A DNA stretch of 64,000 bases from Mesorhizobium sp. WSM3626 (GTDB lineage: Bacteria; Pseudomonadota; Alphaproteobacteria; Rhizobiales; Rhizobiaceae). The position numbers and the translations under genes are program-made. This document shows positions 18,205 through 28,078 of this stretch, one piece after another. Under the pieces are notes generated by a model. The model did not search any database and was not told the origin of the DNA. It worked only from the letters and a program-made list of their open reading frames with translations. The stretch's first letter is position 1. Each line of letters opens with the position of its first letter. The stretch spans positions 1 to 64,000 of the forward strand of contig NZ_AZUY01000006.1 of the NCBI RefSeq assembly GCF_000513935.1, given 5' to 3'.

Positions 18205-19002
18205 ATGTTCTACTATCTTTCCAAGATATTCTGGTTCTTCGTCCAGCCGCTCAACCTGGCGATTTTCCTGCTTTTGGCGGGGCTGATCGCCGGGACGATC
18301 GGCCGGCGGCGACTTGCCGTCACCGGCAGCGTGCTGGCGTTTCTGATCCTTGCGCTGTCGGCCTGGACGTCGCTCGGGGCCATGATGCTCAATCCGCTGG
18401 AGGAACGCTTTCCCAAGCCGCCGCTGCTGGAGAAGGTAGACGGCATCGTCGTGCTCGGCGGCGGCTTCGAGGGCGCCATCAACCTCGCGCGTGGCGGCTA
18501 TGAATTGAACAGCAGCGGCGATCGCATGGTCGAGACCGCAATCCTCGCCCGGCGTTTCCCGCAGGCAAAGGTGGTCGTCTCCGGTGGAAACGGCTCACTG
18601 TTCTTCGACGGCGAAGGTGATGCCGACACCGCTCCGCGCCTGCTCGAGGCGCTGGATGTCCCGGCCGATCGGCTGATCCTCGAAGACAAATCCCGCAACA
18701 CCTACGAGAATGCGGTCTTCAGCCATGAACTGGTCAAACCCAAACCGGGCGAGACATGGCTACTGGTGACATCAGCCTTTCACATGCCACGCGCCAAGGC
18801 GCTGTTCGACAAGGCCGGTTTTTCAACCGTTCCCTGGCCGGTCGACTATCGCACCTCCGGTCGCGAAGGCATCGGGCTGTTTCGCGACAATGCGGCCGAT
18901 TCAGTGCAGAACACGACCATGGCCGTCCGCGAGTGGATCGGACTTTTCGCCTATTGGCTTTCCGGGCGTATCGATCAGCCGTTTCCGGCGCCGGGCGGCT
19001 GA
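18205..19002 (+). CDS. YdcF family (DUF218) membrane protein, 265 aa
   Basis: DUF218/YdcF-type protein related to E. coli ElyC/SanA, which affect envelope integrity. Two N-terminal hydrophobic helices (about residues 8-28 and 37-57) precede a Rossmann-like domain with DGIVVLGGGFEGAINLA, KVVVSGGNG, LEDKSRNTYENA and WLLVTSAFHMPRAKALF. These are the standard conserved blocks. The fold is expected on the periplasmic side. Its 3' end overlaps the convergent DUF599 gene by 28 bases. Confidence 0.9.
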   Translation: MFYYLSKIFWFFVQPLNLAIFLLLAGLIAGTIGRRRLAVTGSVLAFLILALSAWTSLGAMMLNPLEERFPKPPLLEKVDGIVVLGGGFEGAINLARGGYELNSSGDRMVETAILARRFPQAKVVVSGGNGSLFFDGEGDADTAPRLLEALDVPADRLILEDKSRNTYENAVFSHELVKPKPGETWLLVTSAFHMPRAKALFDKAGFSTVPWPVDYRTSGREGIGLFRDNAADSVQNTTMAVREWIGLFAYWLSGRIDQPFPAPGG

Positions 19003-19694
19003 CCGATCACGGCGCGCCGTGCCGCCGAGAAGAACTGGCGCCGTATCAGGACGGCCAGCAGCAGAAGCGTCGACAGCACGAACACCACCGGATCGACGAA
19101 CCAGCCGAGATAGCCGATCGAGAAGAACACGCCGCGCAAGCCCGAATTGAAATGCTTGCCGGCCAGCATATTCATTTGCGTCGCGCGCCACACAGCCGTT
19201 TGCGTGACGGGATTGCGCGAGGCTTCGCCATGTGGGATCGGCACCGCGCCGATCAGGATCGAGCAGTAATTGAACAGCCTGTAGGCCCAGCCGAATTTGA
19301 AGAAGGAAAAGGCCAGGATCAGCACCAGTCCCAGCACCTTGATCTGAAAGGCCGAGCGCGATGGCGCACCGCCCAAGGGCAGGGTGCTCAGCACCTCAAG
19401 CACCCGGTCGGACGCGCCAAGCAGGGCGAAACAGCCGCCGAGCGCGATCAGTGAACTGGAGGCGAAGAAGGCGGTTCCCTGCTGCAGGCCGCTCATGATG
19501 GCGGTGTCGACGATGCGGATCTCACGCTCGGCCATGGTGCGCATCCAGGCCTCGCGTTGGGCATTCATGGCGGTCGTCAGCGACATGCGGCTAACCAGCT
19601 TGCCATCGGAGGCAAGCGTGTGCAGCACCCATGCGAGGAGGAAAAAGCCCAGCGCCGCGAGATCGGCCGTCGAAAGATAGGAGGAATCGCCCAT
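18975..19694 (-). CDS. DUF599 family inner-membrane protein, 239 aa
   Basis: Conserved membrane protein of the DUF599 type. The first helix (LAALGFFLLAWVLHTL), helices around residues 72-95 and 115-135, and the conserved FFKFGWAYRLFNYCSILIGA, ATQMNMLAGKHFNSGLRGVFF and IGYLGWFVDPVVFVLS segments are visible. No biochemical role is established for the family. It converges on ydcF with a short overlap and is divergent from the serine dehydratase gene. Confidence 0.85.
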   Translation of the reverse strand: MGDSSYLSTADLAALGFFLLAWVLHTLASDGKLVSRMSLTTAMNAQREAWMRTMAEREIRIVDTAIMSGLQQGTAFFASSSLIALGGCFALLGASDRVLEVLSTLPLGGAPSRSAFQIKVLGLVLILAFSFFKFGWAYRLFNYCSILIGAVPIPHGEASRNPVTQTAVWRATQMNMLAGKHFNSGLRGVFFSIGYLGWFVDPVVFVLSTLLLLAVLIRRQFFSAARRAVIGQPPGAGNG

Positions 19695-19864
19695 AGGATG
19701 AATTTATCACATCTTGATCGCTTCGATCGCCCCACGCAGCGGCCGGCAATCAATGTCGCTGTCGGAGCAAACAAGGTCGGCAGGTGCTGCGCCGCGATTG
19801 TCAAAAGAGCGGAAACATCTCGGGAATTCCTATATGTAGTCCTCGACGTGATGCAGGAGACATC

Positions 19865-21268
19865 GTGTTCCTTTCGGTTTTCGACCTGTTCAAGATCGGC
19901 ATCGGCCCCTCGAGCTCGCACACGATGGGGCCGATGACGGCTGCGCGCCGTTTCCTCGACGAGGTCGCGGGCGACGACTGGCCGCGGCCGGCCGGCGCCA
20001 AGGTCGACCGCATCGGCGCCAGCCTGCATGGCTCGCTCGCCTATACCGGCATCGGCCATGGCAGCGATCGTGCCGTCATTCTCGGCCTTGCCGGCCAGAC
20101 GCCGCAAACGGTCGACCCCGACCAGGCCGACGGCATCATCAGCCGCATCACCGCCGATAAGCTGATTTCACCGCCCGGCCACCCTTCCTACCATTTCGAC
20201 CCGGCCACCGATCTGGTGCTCGACCGCAAGACGCCGCTCACCGGTCATGCCAACGGCATGGCGTTCTACGCCTACGACGCCGGCGGCCGGTTGCTGCTCA
20301 AGCGCATCTACTATTCGATCGGCGGTGGCTTCGTGGTTTCGGAAGAAGAGCTGCAGCGGATGAAGGCAAAAGGCTCGGTCACGACCGAGGGCAAGAAGGT
20401 GCCGTATCCCTTCAAGAACGCTGTGGAGATGCTGAAGATGGCGGCCAAGAGCGGCCTTTCCATCGCCGACATGAAGCGCACCAATGAGGAAACGCAGATG
20501 TCGCGCGAGGCGCTCGACACCGGCCTGGATGCCATCTGGGATGCGATGAAGGGCTGCATCGACCGCGGCCTGTCACAGGACGGCATCATGCCGGGTGGGC
20601 TGAAGGTGCGGCGGCGTGCCAGGCAGCTGCATGACAAGCTGCAGGAGCAGTGGCAGCAGAACCGGCCGAACCCGCTGCTCGCCAATGACTGGCTGTCGAT
20701 CTATGCGATGGCCGTAAACGAGGAAAATGCGGCCGGCGGGCGTGTCGTCACCGCGCCGACCAACGGCGCGGCCGGCACGCTGCCGGCGGTGCTGCGCTAC
20801 TGGCTGCATTTCCATCCCGAGGCCGACCAGCCGAGCATCCGCGACTTCCTGCTGACGGCAGCGGCTGTCGGCGGCATCATCAAGTCCAATGCGTCGATCT
20901 CCGGCGCCGAAGTCGGCTGCCAGGGCGAGGTCGGCTCAGCCTCGGCGATGGCGGCCGCCGGCCTGTGCGCGGTCATGGGCGGCACGCCCGAACAGGTCGA
21001 GAATGCCGCCGAGATCGCGCTCGAACATCATCTCGGCATGACCTGCGACCCGGTCGGCGGGCTGGTCCAGGTGCCATGTATCGAGCGCAACGCGCTGGGT
21101 GCCGTCAAGGCGGTGACGGCCGCGTCACTGGCCATCAAAGGCGACGGCGTGCATTTCGTGCCGCTCGATGCCGCGATCGAGACCATGCGCCAGACCGGGC
21201 TCGACATGAACGAAAAGTACAAGGAAACCAGCCTTGGCGGGCTGGCGGTCAACGTCGTGGAGTGTTGA
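19865..21268 (+). CDS. sdaA: L-serine ammonia-lyase (iron-sulfur type), 467 aa
   Basis: Deaminates L-serine to pyruvate and ammonia using a [4Fe-4S] cluster. It is a single-chain enzyme: the beta domain starts [24 protein letters not shown], and the alpha domain holds the [10 protein letters not shown] block, then [36 protein letters not shown] and other Cys that ligate the cluster. Length is close to E. coli SdaA (454). A GTG start at 19865 with AGGAG upstream matches the family N-terminus. Confidence 0.96.
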   Translation: MFLSVFDLFKIGIGPSSSHTMGPMTAARRFLDEVAGDDWPRPAGAKVDRIGASLHGSLAYTGIGHGSDRAVILGLAGQTPQTVDPDQADGIISRITADKLISPPGHPSYHFDPATDLVLDRKTPLTGHANGMAFYAYDAGGRLLLKRIYYSIGGGFVVSEEELQRMKAKGSVTTEGKKVPYPFKNAVEMLKMAAKSGLSIADMKRTNEETQMSREALDTGLDAIWDAMKGCIDRGLSQDGIMPGGLKVRRRARQLHDKLQEQWQQNRPNPLLANDWLSIYAMAVNEENAAGGRVVTAPTNGAAGTLPAVLRYWLHFHPEADQPSIRDFLLTAAAVGGIIKSNASISGAEVGCQGEVGSASAMAAAGLCAVMGGTPEQVENAAEIALEHHLGMTCDPVGGLVQVPCIERNALGAVKAVTAASLAIKGDGVHFVPLDAAIETMRQTGLDMNEKYKETSLGGLAVNVVEC

Positions 21269-21344
21269 GGGCTGGCCCAAACCGGCACTGTGGAGAAGTC
21301 CGTCAGGCCGTTGACGTCTCGGCGCTCCGGACTAACCTTAGCGA

Positions 21345-21782
21345 ATGGCTCTCAATCTCCTAAAGCTTTGCGTCGGCTGCGACAGTGTCGAGGATCTCGA
21401 AGAGTGGATCGCCTTCCGTCTTGACGAGCGCCGCCGTGCCGGTGAGCCAGCCGAACACTGGCACACCACCCGCATGGTGCCGACACGTGGCGACGAGGTC
21501 ACCGATGGCGGCTCACTCTATTGGGTGATCAAGGGCAGCGTACAATGCCGCCAATTGATCACGGAAATCCGGCCGTTCACCGATGACGACGGCATCGGCC
21601 GCTGCCATTTGATGCTCGATCCCGAGGTGGTGCGCACCGACTGGCAGCCGCGCCGCGCCTTCCAGGGCTGGCGCTATCTGAAGCCAGCGGACGCTCCGTC
21701 CGATCTCGGCAAGGGCAAGGCGGGATTGATCGAGATGCCGCCAAAACTCAGGCGCGAGCTGGCCGATCTCGGCTTGCTCTAA
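21345..21782 (+). CDS. DUF1489 family protein, 145 aa
   Basis: Conserved alphaproteobacterial protein of unknown function. LLKLCVGCDSVEDLEEW at the N-terminus, HTTRMVPTRGDEV and GSLYWVIKGSVQCRQLI are characteristic blocks, with FQGWRYLKPADAP near the C-terminus. It is soluble and stands alone 76 bases after sdaA. Confidence 0.88.
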   Translation: MALNLLKLCVGCDSVEDLEEWIAFRLDERRRAGEPAEHWHTTRMVPTRGDEVTDGGSLYWVIKGSVQCRQLITEIRPFTDDDGIGRCHLMLDPEVVRTDWQPRRAFQGWRYLKPADAPSDLGKGKAGLIEMPPKLRRELADLGLL

Positions 21783-21783
21783 T

Positions 21784-21885
21784 GCACGTTGCCCAAAAGT
21801 GACCTCGGTTTTGGGAGAACGACATGCATAAGACAAAGCCTCTGTAGCGCGTCGCATAGGTCCGTTTCGACGCGACGCGCTTTAG
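21784..21885. repeat. Rhizobial composite palindromic element, near-complete copy
   Basis: Two palindromes in tandem. The first (about 21784-21829) pairs TGCAnnnnnCCCAAAA with TTTTGGGnnnnnnnATGCA. The second pairs AGCGCGTCGC (21846-21855) with GCGACGCGCT (21872-21881). They are joined by a short linker, aagacaaagcctctgt. The second half reappears inverted at 28442-28482. The remaining DNA to 22127, upstream of the J-domain gene, shows no gene I can support. Confidence 0.8.
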
Positions 21886-22127
21886 ACATTTTCTGGCCCT
21901 CAATGTTGCCTCGTGCTGGACTTGCAAGCGAGGGGACAACGCCACATCTTCAAATCCATGCGCGATGAAGAACCGTCGAAGTCGACACAGGCCGCGGCGT
22001 TGCGGAACCAGTTCGCACGATGGTCCTCTTCCAGCCCGGGTAAAGGCCATGATTCTGGCGCAGAAAAAGTGTTGAAGGACATCACGCGGCTGTCCAGGCG
22101 GACAGGATACCTGCGGGGCGATGGGAA

Positions 22128-22829
22128 ATGTTAGGCGCAATTATCGTTGTGGTCGCGTTGGTGCTGGTGCTCCTGGGGGTAGCCACGGCCTTTCTCCGCG
22201 CGGATCCGGCGCAACTCGCAAGCGGGACGAGAACCTTGGGGCCGATCCTGCTGGCGGTGGTCGGCGGCGCCGTGCTCGTGGTCGGGCGTCAAGCCATCGG
22301 CGGCATCATCCTGTTCGTGGCAATCGCCTGGTACGGCGCCACGCGTACGGGCCGGCCAAATGCCAGGCCGGTTGCTGGAAAACGCTCAACCGTGCGGACA
22401 GCGGCACTCGAGATGGAACTCGATCACAATACGGGCGGCCTTGAAGGGCTGGTCCTGGCCGGCCGCCACGATGGCAAGATGCTTGGCTCGATGACCCTTG
22501 CGGAATTGCAGCATCTCTACCGCGAGCTCTCCGGCGATCCGGAGAGCCGGCAGTTGCTAGAGACGTATCTTGACGGCAGATTTCCCGTCTGGCGCAAACA
22601 CGCTGAGACGAACGGTGGCGAAGGGCTGGGTGTTGCGCCAAGTCCGGGCGCCATGACTAAGGAGGAGGCCTACAAGGTCCTTGGTCTTGAAGCGGGGGCC
22701 GCCGCGGCGGATGTCCGCAAGGCGCACCGCCGCCTGATGCAGCGCCTGCACCCCGATATCGGCGGCACGTCTTTCCTGGCGGCGCGGATTAACGAAGCCA
22801 AGGACGTCTTGCTCTCCAATCACAACTAG
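22128..22829 (+). CDS. Membrane-anchored J-domain protein, 233 aa
   Basis: DnaJ-like co-chaperone with two hydrophobic N-terminal helices (IIVVVALVLVLLGVATAFL, then GPILLAVVGGAVLVVG and GGIILFVAIAWY) and a C-terminal J domain (MTKEEAYKVLGLEAGAAAAD, then VRKAHRRLMQRLHPDIGGTS). The HPD tripeptide needed to stimulate Hsp70 ATPase is present. This architecture, with the J domain at the C-terminus after membrane helices, resembles the Tim14/Pam18-like bacterial family. The region between (about 85-150) is of a conserved type with unknown role. Convergent with the carboxypeptidase gene. Confidence 0.9.
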   Translation: MLGAIIVVVALVLVLLGVATAFLRADPAQLASGTRTLGPILLAVVGGAVLVVGRQAIGGIILFVAIAWYGATRTGRPNARPVAGKRSTVRTAALEMELDHNTGGLEGLVLAGRHDGKMLGSMTLAELQHLYRELSGDPESRQLLETYLDGRFPVWRKHAETNGGEGLGVAPSPGAMTKEEAYKVLGLEAGAAAADVRKAHRRLMQRLHPDIGGTSFLAARINEAKDVLLSNHN

Positions 22830-22874
22830 TCTCCTTCGACGCAAAATTTTCCGGGAGATATCTTCCACGCGGTC

Positions 22875-24296
22875 CTATTGCTGGACGGCGTAGCACTCGA
22901 TTTTCTTCTTCTTCAAAGCGGTGCAGGCCTTCCACGCGGCGTCCTTCGACCCAAAGCCGCCGAAACGGGCGCGGTAGTAGGTGACGCCGTCCTTGTCGAA
23001 AGCGACGGTGAAGCCGGACGCGTCGGCCAACACCTTGGGAGCCTGCTTGGTTGTGTTGTCGAGGAAAGCCTGGGCTTCGGACTGCTTCGGCGAGGAAGCA
23101 ACCTGGATGGCCCAGCCCGATGGAACCGACGCGGTGCTGACCGGATCAACGGCCGGGGCGGGCTCTGCATAGGCAGCTACGACCTGTGCGGTGGCGACCT
23201 TGGGGGCGGAGACGATGACCGTCTTCACCTTCTTTGCCGGGACAACCAGCTTGGGTGCCTCTGCCTCGGCTGTATCCTCGTCCTCGCTGTCGCCCTGGGC
23301 AACGGTCGCGTCGTCCGCGACGGCCGTATCGGCTTCCGCCACTGCCACCGGCTTTTCGTCCGGGGTCGGCGCGTCATGCTTGGGCAGCAGAACCTTCGCA
23401 AGTGCGCTGATGGGATTGCTGTCCGCCTTGGCGACCAGATCGCCGCCACCGCGGGTCGATGCCCTCGGCAAATAGGCGTTGATCAGACCAGCCATCTGGT
23501 TGTCGCGGCTGCCGCCCGAGGTGCCACCCATGACGACGGCGACAAGGCGGCGGTTGCCGTCATTAACGGAGGAGACGAGATTGAAGCCGGAGGCGCGGGT
23601 ATAGCCGGTCTTGATGCCGTCGACGCCCTTGATGCGTCCGAGCAGGCGGTTGTGCCCATTGATGCGCTGGCGACCGTAGAGAAAGGAGCGCTGCGCGAAA
23701 TAGCCGTAGTACTGGGGAAAATGTTCCCGGAGCGCGATGCCGAGCGTGGCCATGTCGCGCGCGGTGGTGAACTGCCCCGGGTCGGGCAGGCCGTTGGCGT
23801 TGCGGAAGACGGTGCCGTTCATGCCGAGCTGCCGCGCCTTGGCCGTCATCATGCGGGCGAAGTTGGTTTCGTTGCCGCCGAGCATTTCGCCGAGCGCGGT
23901 CGCCGAGTCGTTGGCCGACTTCGTGACTATCGACAGGATCGCGGTCTCGACCGCGACCGATCCGCCCGGCTTCACGCCGAGCTTGGTCGGCGCCTCGGCG
24001 GATGCATGGGCCGAAAACACGACCGGCGTGTTTCTGCTGATCTTGCCCTTCGCCATCGCTTCGAAGGTCAGATAGAGCGTCATCATCTTGGTCAGCGAGG
24101 CAGGATAGCGCCGGCCATCGGCATTGGCCGAGTAGAGCACCTTGCCGGTCTTGGCGTCGACGACGATGGCTGCCGATTTTGCCGCGAACGACGAGGCGCC
24201 ACCCGCGACGACGAATGTCATCGCCATGGCGAGGATCATGATCGTTTTGAGAGGGGACGCGGATTTGGAAACGATGCCCGACAACGCCTGACGCAC
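22875..24296 (-). CDS. dacA: D-alanyl-D-alanine carboxypeptidase with C-terminal SPOR domain, 473 aa
   Basis: Periplasmic low-molecular-weight PBP (S11) trimming D-Ala from peptidoglycan stems. The signal segment is SPLKTIMILAMAMTFVVAGG. The active-site motifs are SLTK (S-x-x-K, about residue 67), SAN (S-x-N) in VTKSANDSATALGEML, and KTG in VDGIKTGYTRASGF. A long Ala/Asp/Glu-rich linker leads to a C-terminal SPOR domain (WAIQVASSPKQSEAQAFLD to the end), which binds denuded septal glycan. The GTG at 24296 with AAAGGAAC upstream is preferred over the GTG at 24353, which adds 19 residues ahead of the signal peptide. Confidence 0.92.
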   Translation of the reverse strand: MRQALSGIVSKSASPLKTIMILAMAMTFVVAGGASSFAAKSAAIVVDAKTGKVLYSANADGRRYPASLTKMMTLYLTFEAMAKGKISRNTPVVFSAHASAEAPTKLGVKPGGSVAVETAILSIVTKSANDSATALGEMLGGNETNFARMMTAKARQLGMNGTVFRNANGLPDPGQFTTARDMATLGIALREHFPQYYGYFAQRSFLYGRQRINGHNRLLGRIKGVDGIKTGYTRASGFNLVSSVNDGNRRLVAVVMGGTSGGSRDNQMAGLINAYLPRASTRGGGDLVAKADSNPISALAKVLLPKHDAPTPDEKPVAVAEADTAVADDATVAQGDSEDEDTAEAEAPKLVVPAKKVKTVIVSAPKVATAQVVAAYAEPAPAVDPVSTASVPSGWAIQVASSPKQSEAQAFLDNTTKQAPKVLADASGFTVAFDKDGVTYYRARFGGFGSKDAAWKACTALKKKKIECYAVQQ

Positions 24297-24491
24297 TGGT
24301 AGTTCCTTTGAATTTCTCGTTGCGTTGGAGGCGGCAAAGGGATCCTGCCTCACTTCCGGCCAAGCTAGCGGGGCAGCGTTACCAATCCGTTTATGGTAAC
24401 CGCCGCGTTCACCATTTTCTGGCGGTTTGAGCCTTCCTTTATTTGAATTTTAGCCATTGCCGCCGCCATCGCGGCCGCGAGCCCTGAATTC

Positions 24492-24531
24492 TTGACTTTT
24501 GTGCGTCGCACAATATATATTATGCATTGCA
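24492..24531 (+). promoter_or_regulatory. Phasin promoter with two TGC-N3-GCA palindromes
   Basis: TTGACT (24492-24497) and TATATT (24516-24521) with an 18-base spacer form a good sigma-70 promoter. The spacer contains the 15-base palindrome TTGTGCGTCGCACAA (24499-24513), and a second TGCATTGCA lies just past the -10 (24523-24531). Both fit TGC-N3-GCA, the core described for operators of the polyhydroxyalkanoate regulator PhaR. They would block RNA polymerase directly. The next 49 bases lead to the phasin ATG. Confidence 0.6.
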
Positions 24532-24579
24532 CAACGGCGCTCGGGGCAGGGCGCGTCAACCGTCCAGGGAGAGTACGAA

Positions 24580-24909
24580 ATGACCCAGACCTATGAGGAC
24601 TTCAGCAAATACGGCAAGGAGTTCACTGACACCGGATTGAAGAGCTTCGCCTCTTTGTCCAAGGGCGCGCAGGCGATCGCCACCGAGGCCGGCGAATACA
24701 CCAAGAAGAGCCTCGAAGCCGGCAGCGCCGCGGTCGAGAAGCTGTTCTCGGCCAAGTCGCTGGACAAGGCGATCGAGATTCAATCCGACTATGCCAAGCA
24801 GTCCTACGAGGCGTTCGTCGCCGAGGCCACCAAGATTGGCGACCTCTATGCCGAACTCGCCAAGGAAGCCTACAAGCCGTTCGAATCGATCGTTGCCAAG
24901 GCGAAATAA
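24580..24909 (+). CDS. Phasin family protein, 109 aa
   Basis: Small amphipathic helical protein that coats polyhydroxybutyrate granules. MTQTYEDFSKYGKEFTDTGL, the Ala/Lys-rich helices with SLSKGAQAIATEAGEYTKKS and YAKQSYEAFVAEATKIGDLY are typical of the rhizobial phasin_2 type. No Cys and no membrane segment are seen. GGGAGAG lies upstream of the ATG. It has its own promoter and a strong terminator, so it is a single-gene unit expected to respond to PHB status. Confidence 0.92.
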   Translation: MTQTYEDFSKYGKEFTDTGLKSFASLSKGAQAIATEAGEYTKKSLEAGSAAVEKLFSAKSLDKAIEIQSDYAKQSYEAFVAEATKIGDLYAELAKEAYKPFESIVAKAK

Positions 24910-24952
24910 TTTTCGCCCGAGAATTCCAGATCCGGCCCTTTGGGTGCGGGAC

Positions 24953-24986
24953 AAAACCCGGTCGTGGAAACGCGGCCGGGTTTTTT
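24953..24986 (+). terminator. Rho-independent terminator after phasin gene
   Basis: AAAACCCGG and CCGGGTTTTTT flank a short GC-rich loop; the stem is followed directly by a T run. It lies 43 bases after the phasin stop. Confidence 0.8.
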
Positions 24987-25124
24987 CATGTCAACGCTTC
25001 ACGATCGCGAAATTCCGCCAAGTTGGTCACCTAGCCATATTGTCAGCTAACCAGAAGGGCTTAAAATCGTCCATCGAACACCTACATGTGAAACTCGCAT
25101 GAGGATTCGAAGAGGCAGGAATAC

Positions 25125-25493
25125 GTGACGATCGGTTTGACTGCCACGAGACGAGTGGCGCGGATGCAAAACGGCGGCGGCGACGGCAATGAGGCCGGCC
25201 GCGGGACGGCCGTCATCACGCGCACCAAAACCAAGACCAAGAAGCCCAGCCTTTACCGGGTCCTCATCCTCAACGACGACTACACTCCGATGGAGTTCGT
25301 GGTTCATGTGCTGGAGCGTTTTTTCCAGAAGGACCGCGAAGCTGCCACACGCATCATGCTTCATGTTCACAATCATGGAGTAGGCGAGTGCGGGGTCTAT
25401 ACATTCGAGGTGGCCGAGACCAAAGTGTCTCAGGTCATGGATTTCGCCCGACAGAATCAGCATCCGCTGCAATGCGTGATGGAGAAGAAGTGA
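25125..25493 (+). CDS. clpS: ATP-dependent Clp protease adaptor ClpS, 122 aa
   Basis: Adaptor that binds N-degron substrates and delivers them to ClpAP. The core starts at about residue 42 with [42 protein letters not shown] and the N-terminal-residue pocket are present. The flexible N-terminal tail needed to modulate ClpA is long and Lys/Thr-rich. The GTG at 25125 with GGCAGGA upstream is taken as the start; an ATG at 25164 would give 109 aa. clpA follows six bases downstream. Confidence 0.93.
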
Positions 25494-25499
25494 GGTAAC

Positions 25500-27968
25500 A
25501 TGCCGGCTTTCTCCCAAGGCCTGGAAAAGGCGCTTCATCAAGCGCTGACGCTCGCCAACGAGCGGCACCATGAATATGCAACCCTTGAACACCTGCTGCT
25601 CGCGCTCATCGACGACACCGAGGCGGCCGCCGTCATGCGCGCCTGCAACGTCGATCTCGACGAGCTGAAGCATACAGTTCTGACCTACATCGACACCGAG
25701 CTCGACAATCTGGTCACCGGCTACGATGAGGATTCCAAACCGACCGCCGGTTTCCAGCGCGTCATCCAGCGCGCGGTGATCCATGTGCAGTCATCTGGCC
25801 GCGAGGAAGTGTCGGGTGCCAACGTGCTCGTCGCCATCTTCGCCGAGCGCGAAAGCCATGCCGCTTATTTCCTGCAGGAACAGCAGATGACCCGCTACGA
25901 CGCGGTCAACTACATCTCGCATGGCATCGCCAAGCGTCCGGGCGCGTCCGAGAGCCGCACCCCGCGCGGCGCCGATGACGAGCAGGGCGGCCAGAACGGT
26001 GCCGAGCCCCAGGAGGAAGGCGGCAAGAAGAAGCAGCAGCAGGACGCGCTGACCGCCTATTGCGTCAACCTCAACAACAAGGCCAAGGCCGGCAAGATCG
26101 ATCCGCTGATCGGCCGAGAGAGCGAGATCAACCGCACCATCCAGGTGCTGTGCCGCCGCTCCAAGAATAACCCGCTCTATGTCGGTGACCCCGGCGTCGG
26201 CAAGACGGCGATCGCCGAAGGCCTGGCCAAGCGCATCGTCGAAGGCGACGTGCCGGAAGTCTTGCACAATGCCACCATCTTTGCGCTCGACATGGGCACG
26301 CTTTTGGCCGGCACGCGCTATCGCGGTGACTTCGAGGAACGGCTGAAGCAGGTCGTCAAGGAGCTCGAGGACTATCCGGGCGCCGTGCTGTTCATCGACG
26401 AGATCCACACCGTGATCGGTGCGGGTGCCACGTCAGGCGGCGCCATGGATGCGTCGAACCTGTTGAAGCCGGCTCTGTCATCGGGTGCGATCCGCTGCAT
26501 CGGTTCGACCACCTACAAGGAGTTCCGCCAGTTCTTCGAGAAGGACCGCGCGCTGGTGCGGCGCTTCCAGAAGATCGACGTCAACGAGCCGACCATCGAG
26601 GACGCCATCGAGATCATGAAGGGCCTGAAGCCCTATTATGAGGAATTCCACAAGGTGAAGTTCACCAACGAGGCGATCAAGGCCTCGGTGGAGTTGTCGG
26701 CGCGCTACATCAACGACCGCAAGCTGCCGGACAAGGCGATCGACGTGATCGACGAGACCGGCGCCTCGCAGATGCTGGTGCCGGAAGCCAAGCGCAAGAA
26801 GACGATCGGTATCAAGGAGATCGAAGCGACGATCGCCACCATGGCGCGCATCCCGCCGAAAACGGTTTCGGCCGATGACGAGAAGGTGCTGCAGGGCCTG
26901 GATGTCGAGCTCAAGCGCGTCGTCTACGGCCAGGACACCGCCATCACCGCGCTGACCTCGGCGATCAAGCTGGCGCGTGCCGGCCTGCGCGAGCCGGAGA
27001 AGCCGATCGGTTCCTACCTGTTCTCAGGTCCGACCGGCGTCGGTAAGACCGAAGTCGCCAAGCAGTTGGCCGCCTCGCTCGGCGTCGAACTGATCCGTTT
27101 CGACATGTCGGAATATATGGAACGCCACACCGTTTCGCGGTTGATCGGCGCGCCTCCCGGCTATGTCGGCTTCGACCAGGGCGGCCTTTTGACCGACGGT
27201 GTCGACCAGCATCCGCACTGCGTGCTGCTGCTCGACGAGGTCGAAAAGGCGCATCCGGACCTGTTCAACATCCTGTTGCAGGTGATGGACCACGGCAAGC
27301 TGACCGACCACAACGGCAAGCAGATCGACTTCCGCAATGTCATCCTGATCATGACCACCAACGCGGGCGCATCCGATGCGCAGCGCGCGGCGATCGGTTT
27401 CGGTTCGACCAAGCGCGAAGGCGACGATGTCGAAGCGATCAACCGGCTGTTCACGCCGGAATTCCGCAACCGTCTCGATGCGATCATTCCGTTCGGCTCG
27501 CTGCCGGTGCCGGTCATCCACCAGGTGGTGCAGAAGTTCGTCATGCAGCTGGAAGCCCAGCTTTCCGAGCGTGGCGTCACCTTCGACCTCTCGCCGGACG
27601 CGATCGCCTGGCTCGCCGACAAGGGCTATGACGAACGCATGGGCGCGCGTCCGCTCGGCCGCGTCATCCAGGAGCACATCAAGAAGCCGCTGGCCGACGA
27701 AGTGCTGTTCGGCAAGCTGAAGAAGGGCGGCACGGTGCGCGTCACCGTCGAGAAGAAGGGAACCGGCGAGACCGGCCTCAAGCTCGAATCGCTCGCCGAC
27801 GAGGCGCCGGTGAAGCCGAAGAAGGAAGAGCCGGAAGACGCGCCGAAGCCACCCAAGGCCGTGGCCAGGAAGCCTGCGGCAAAGAAGGTCGTGGCGCAGA
27901 AGCCCGAGCCCAAAGGCAAGGACGGCGGCAAGCGCAGCCTCGTGCCGCAACTGCCCAGAAAGAACTGA
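25500..27968 (+). CDS. clpA: ATP-dependent Clp protease ATP-binding subunit ClpA, 822 aa
   Basis: Hsp100 unfoldase that feeds ClpP. The N-domain has two Clp-N repeats ([20 protein letters not shown]). AAA module 1 has Walker [14 protein letters not shown] and Walker [14 protein letters not shown]; module 2 has [28 protein letters not shown] and the sensor-2 Arg in [13 protein letters not shown]. coli ClpA is 758 aa; here a Lys/Pro/Ala-rich C-terminal extension of about 50 residues ([20 protein letters not shown] onward) adds length, as is common in rhizobia. Cotranscribed with clpS. Confidence 0.97.
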   Translation: MPAFSQGLEKALHQALTLANERHHEYATLEHLLLALIDDTEAAAVMRACNVDLDELKHTVLTYIDTELDNLVTGYDEDSKPTAGFQRVIQRAVIHVQSSGREEVSGANVLVAIFAERESHAAYFLQEQQMTRYDAVNYISHGIAKRPGASESRTPRGADDEQGGQNGAEPQEEGGKKKQQQDALTAYCVNLNNKAKAGKIDPLIGRESEINRTIQVLCRRSKNNPLYVGDPGVGKTAIAEGLAKRIVEGDVPEVLHNATIFALDMGTLLAGTRYRGDFEERLKQVVKELEDYPGAVLFIDEIHTVIGAGATSGGAMDASNLLKPALSSGAIRCIGSTTYKEFRQFFEKDRALVRRFQKIDVNEPTIEDAIEIMKGLKPYYEEFHKVKFTNEAIKASVELSARYINDRKLPDKAIDVIDETGASQMLVPEAKRKKTIGIKEIEATIATMARIPPKTVSADDEKVLQGLDVELKRVVYGQDTAITALTSAIKLARAGLREPEKPIGSYLFSGPTGVGKTEVAKQLAASLGVELIRFDMSEYMERHTVSRLIGAPPGYVGFDQGGLLTDGVDQHPHCVLLLDEVEKAHPDLFNILLQVMDHGKLTDHNGKQIDFRNVILIMTTNAGASDAQRAAIGFGSTKREGDDVEAINRLFTPEFRNRLDAIIPFGSLPVPVIHQVVQKFVMQLEAQLSERGVTFDLSPDAIAWLADKGYDERMGARPLGRVIQEHIKKPLADEVLFGKLKKGGTVRVTVEKKGTGETGLKLESLADEAPVKPKKEEPEDAPKPPKAVARKPAAKKVVAQKPEPKGKDGGKRSLVPQLPRKN

Positions 27969-27997
27969 GCTGAAGACAGTCGAAAATGCCCCGGAAA

Positions 27998-28043
27998 TGA
28001 ACTGCCCCCCGAAAGTTGGACGCAACTTTTGGGGGGCAGTTCA
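27998..28043. repeat. 46-bp near-perfect palindrome, possibly two abutted IS3-type ends
   Basis: The left arm (27998-28018, beginning TGAACTGCCCCCC) and right arm (28023-28043, ending GGGGGGCAGTTCA) match at 20 of 21 positions around a GACG loop. The arms resemble IS150/IS3-group ends, which begin TGnACTGCnCCC and contain GTTGGAC. No T run follows, so it is not a typical terminator for clpA. It sits 29 bases after clpA and 35 bases before a decayed pseudogene. Confidence 0.7.
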
Positions 28044-28078
28044 AAATGAGGCTCTTTTGTTGGGACAATGTGGTGGCT

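Noticed and set aside
21900..22127. Small open frames in the gap before the J-domain gene
   Set aside because: No ribosome sites, no similarity, and overlap with the palindromic element; better treated as intergenic.
22878..24302. Open frame of about 470 codons opposite dacA
   Set aside because: It mirrors the GC-rich carboxypeptidase gene in an antisense frame; no domain or start signal.
27998..28043. Palindrome as a clpA rho-independent terminator
   Set aside because: No T run follows either arm; the sequence more closely resembles IS ends, though termination in vivo is not excluded.
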